Shown: positions 62,497-64,000 of the stretch, in pieces
How the letters are laid out: every line of letters begins with the position of its first letter
How positions within the stretch are numbered: the first letter of the stretch is position 1
Assembly (NCBI GenBank): GCA_965228975.1
Contig: OZ245851.1
Coordinates: forward strand, 186,001 to 250,000
From: JAJFJD01 sp965228975
GTDB lineage: Bacteria; Pseudomonadota; Alphaproteobacteria; UBA8366
Reading direction: 5' to 3'
Length of the DNA stretch: 64,000 bases
Notes under the pieces: generated by a model
The model's input: the letters and a program-made list of their open reading frames with translations, nothing else
Databases searched by the model: none
What the model was told of the DNA's origin: nothing
Program-made: the position numbers and the translations under genes

Positions 62497-63039
62497 TCAA
62501 GACGTCCAAAGCGCCGGCCGAAGCCAAGGCTTCGGCAGACAGAGCTTGCCCCGCGCCGGCTGCTCGGCGCCGGGAAATCTCGCCGATTGCCATGCATTGC
62601 GCCATTCCACTGGCAGGGGGTATGGGGGAGCGACATGGGTTTCCGGCCGAAATCCGAACCGTCCGTAATAGGTGGGATCGCCGAGCACATAAACATGGCT
62701 CACGCCGCAATTTTCCAGTCTTTCAAATCCGGCCTGGACGAGTGCGGTGCCGATCCCCTTTCTCTGCCAAGTGGTGGCAACCGCAAGGGGGCCTAGAAGG
62801 GCGGCATTGTCGCGGCCGGCGGCGGCGCTGCATGGCGTGAAGATAACGTGTCCCACGAGCGATGAATCGACTACACCGACGAGTGAAAGGATGGATGACG
62901 TGTCCTGAAACAGCTCCCTCAACAGGGGGAGCAGGTCCTCGTCCGGGAACGCGTCCGGATATAGCACCTCGATCGATTCCCAATCGGCCGGCACACTCTC
63001 GCGGATTTCGATTCTTTCGGTCACCTCGTCTTTTCCCAT
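62497..63039 (-). CDS. GNAT-family N-acetyltransferase
   Basis: A 180-residue acetyltransferase of the GNAT fold. Motif A reads LAVATTWQRKGIGTALVQAGF (acetyl-CoA loop, Q/R-x-x-G-x-G/A) near residues 87-107. A YYGRFGF stretch follows near 127-133, typical of YhbS-type GNATs, with a Pro-rich end. The acceptor is unknown. ATG 63039 has GGGAG upstream. It is divergent from the amidohydrolase gene. Confidence 0.82.
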   Translation of the reverse strand: MGKDEVTERIEIRESVPADWESIEVLYPDAFPDEDLLPLLRELFQDTSSILSLVGVVDSSLVGHVIFTPCSAAAGRDNAALLGPLAVATTWQRKGIGTALVQAGFERLENCGVSHVYVLGDPTYYGRFGFRPETHVAPPYPLPVEWRNAWQSARFPGAEQPARGKLCLPKPWLRPALWTS

Positions 63040-63246
63040 CAACCGATCGTCTCCCAGTAGGTTGACACTTGTAGCTCGTAAATACACGATTTGCCGTACC
63101 CCAGCCGCTGACCTCCTACCAAACCCGCGGTCAAGCCAACAACCGTCGCGGCACAACGACCGCTCGTTTCCGGGTATCGAGCCGGACTATTGCGCCTGTA
63201 CCAACGGGACCTTTATTCGTCTCGGCCATTCGATATAGTGCGGCCT

Positions 63247-64000
63247 ATGTCTGCTCTTTCGAAACAAGCGGGTGGGGGCGTTCCTTTGCTCGGCCCCGCC
63301 GACCCGCCCCCCGTTTCCGTGATCGAAGGCTCGCCCGAGTCCGAAGTCATGCTGATCTGCGACCATGCCAGCGCCGCCCTTCCGGAATCGCTGGGCACAC
63401 TTGGCCTGGCCGAGTCCGAAATGGGGCGTCATATCGCGATCGATATTGGCGCGGCCCCTTTGACGCGGAACCTGGCCGACCATTTCAAGGCGACGGCCGT
63501 GTTGGCTGGGTATTCCCGGCTGCTGATCGACTGCAACCGAGAGGTGGACGACCATACCTCGATCCGCGAGATCAGCGAGGGAACGATTATTCCCGGAAAC
63601 CGCCGGCTTTCCGCGGAAGACCGCGCGGCACGGATCGAGGCCGTCTTTCACCCGTATCATGCGGCGATCCGGGACTGCCTACAGTCGCTGGAGCGGAACG
63701 GCCAACGGCCGGCGGTGGTCGCGATCCACACCTTCACCCCCAGCTTTCACGGTATCGAACGGCCTTGGGAGGTCGGGATCTTGTCCGGCCGCGATCGCCG
63801 TATCGCCGACCCGCTGATCGCCGCGCTCGAGGCGGAATCGCTGACCGTCGGGGACAATCAACCGTATTCGGCGTTGGCGTTCGCCGGCTATACGATCGAG
63901 GCACACGCCATGGCGGCCGGCCTTGCCAACGTGATGATCGAGGTGCGCCAGGACTTGGTGGCGGACGACGACGGTGTCCGTCGTTGGACCGAGATCCTGT
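63247..64000 (+). CDS. N-formylglutamate amidohydrolase, 3' end outside the window
   Basis: At least 251 residues of an N-formylglutamate amidohydrolase (HutG/FGase type), running off the window. Visible blocks are MLICDHASAALPE near residues 36-48, DIGAAPLTRNLADHF, LIDCNREVDDHTSI (substrate loop), AIHTFTPSF and the late FAGYTIEAHAMAAGLANVMIEVRQDL. The family hydrolyses N-formylglutamate to glutamate and formate, a late step of histidine breakdown, though stand-alone homologues are common and not always Hut-linked. No hut genes are in the window. Confidence 0.87.
   Translation, partial: MSALSKQAGGGVPLLGPADPPPVSVIEGSPESEVMLICDHASAALPESLGTLGLAESEMGRHIAIDIGAAPLTRNLADHFKATAVLAGYSRLLIDCNREVDDHTSIREISEGTIIPGNRRLSAEDRAARIEAVFHPYHAAIRDCLQSLERNGQRPAVVAIHTFTPSFHGIERPWEVGILSGRDRRIADPLIAALEAESLTVGDNQPYSALAFAGYTIEAHAMAAGLANVMIEVRQDLVADDDGVRRWTEIL

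Noticed and set aside
1..64000. Mobile elements, CRISPR arrays, phage or toxin-antitoxin loci
   Set aside because: No transposase, integrase, spaced identical repeats, Cas or toxin-antitoxin genes were seen, and composition appears even across the window.

Overview
The window is high-GC DNA with about sixty tightly packed genes and no insertion sequence, integrase, phage gene, CRISPR array, rRNA or tRNA that I could find. It looks like chromosomal DNA of a heterotrophic alphaproteobacterium, probably Rhodospirillales-like. The hints are an AapJ-type amino-acid binding protein, the 41-residue zinc-free form of ribosomal protein L36, a candidate CtrA box, and many organic-acid catabolic genes (TRAP, HpcH/HpaI aldolases, TauD-type dioxygenases, MmgE/PrpD, CaiB/BaiF). 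The assignment rests on gene types and motifs, not on any search.

Layout. 1-763: 5' end of aapJ on the minus strand, then a 630-base gap holding a strong minus-strand intrinsic terminator and other dyads. 764-2275: APH/P-loop kinase fusion. 2422-12572: catabolic island with a TakP-like TRAP transporter, RraA-like protein, D-2-hydroxyacid dehydrogenase, HpcH aldolase, MmgE/PrpD, two tandem TauD/TfdA dioxygenases and a divergent LysR regulator with clear operator-like repeats. 12725-20130: DUF502 protein, lone peptide-binding protein, cupin, orphan acyl-CoA carboxyltransferase, class V aminotransferase, glyoxalase II, EamA exporter. 20247-29373: methyltransferase, enoyl-CoA hydratase, GFA, MAPEG, SDR overlapping an HpsN/HisD-like dehydrogenase, SMP-30, MFS, Pit transporter and Nudix.

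29686-37655: a second dense catabolic cluster with class V aminotransferase, ThDP enzyme, orphan molybdenum hydroxylase large subunit, Ldh-type oxidoreductase, RidA, GlcG/HbpS-like protein and a PqqC/CADD-like oxidase. 37879-44375: S41 protease lipoprotein, cysteine-cluster protein, SpmA-SpmB fusion, CoA transferase, methyltransferase, L36. 44539-51275: glycolate oxidase glcDEF, a methyltransferase one base downstream, a second HpcH aldolase and an atypical M19 dipeptidase. 51460-54255: hydrolase-OsmC fusion, DUF2817, TPR. 54343-59929: APH-like kinase overlapping a divergent enolase paralogue, an FMO-like flavoprotein, an unknown 93-residue protein, and convergent pyruvate kinase. 60088-64000: membrane adenylate cyclase, EamA, GNAT, and the start of an N-formylglutamate amidohydrolase.

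How they may work together (inference): the two HpcH aldolases would yield pyruvate plus a small aldehyde. Glycolate oxidase and the hydroxyacid dehydrogenases can feed the resulting C2/C3 acids into central metabolism, and a 2-oxoacid-type TRAP transporter would import substrates. The kinase-enolase pair, the ThDP/molybdenum hydroxylase cluster and the structured minus-strand transcript at 410-635 are the best candidates for undescribed biology.
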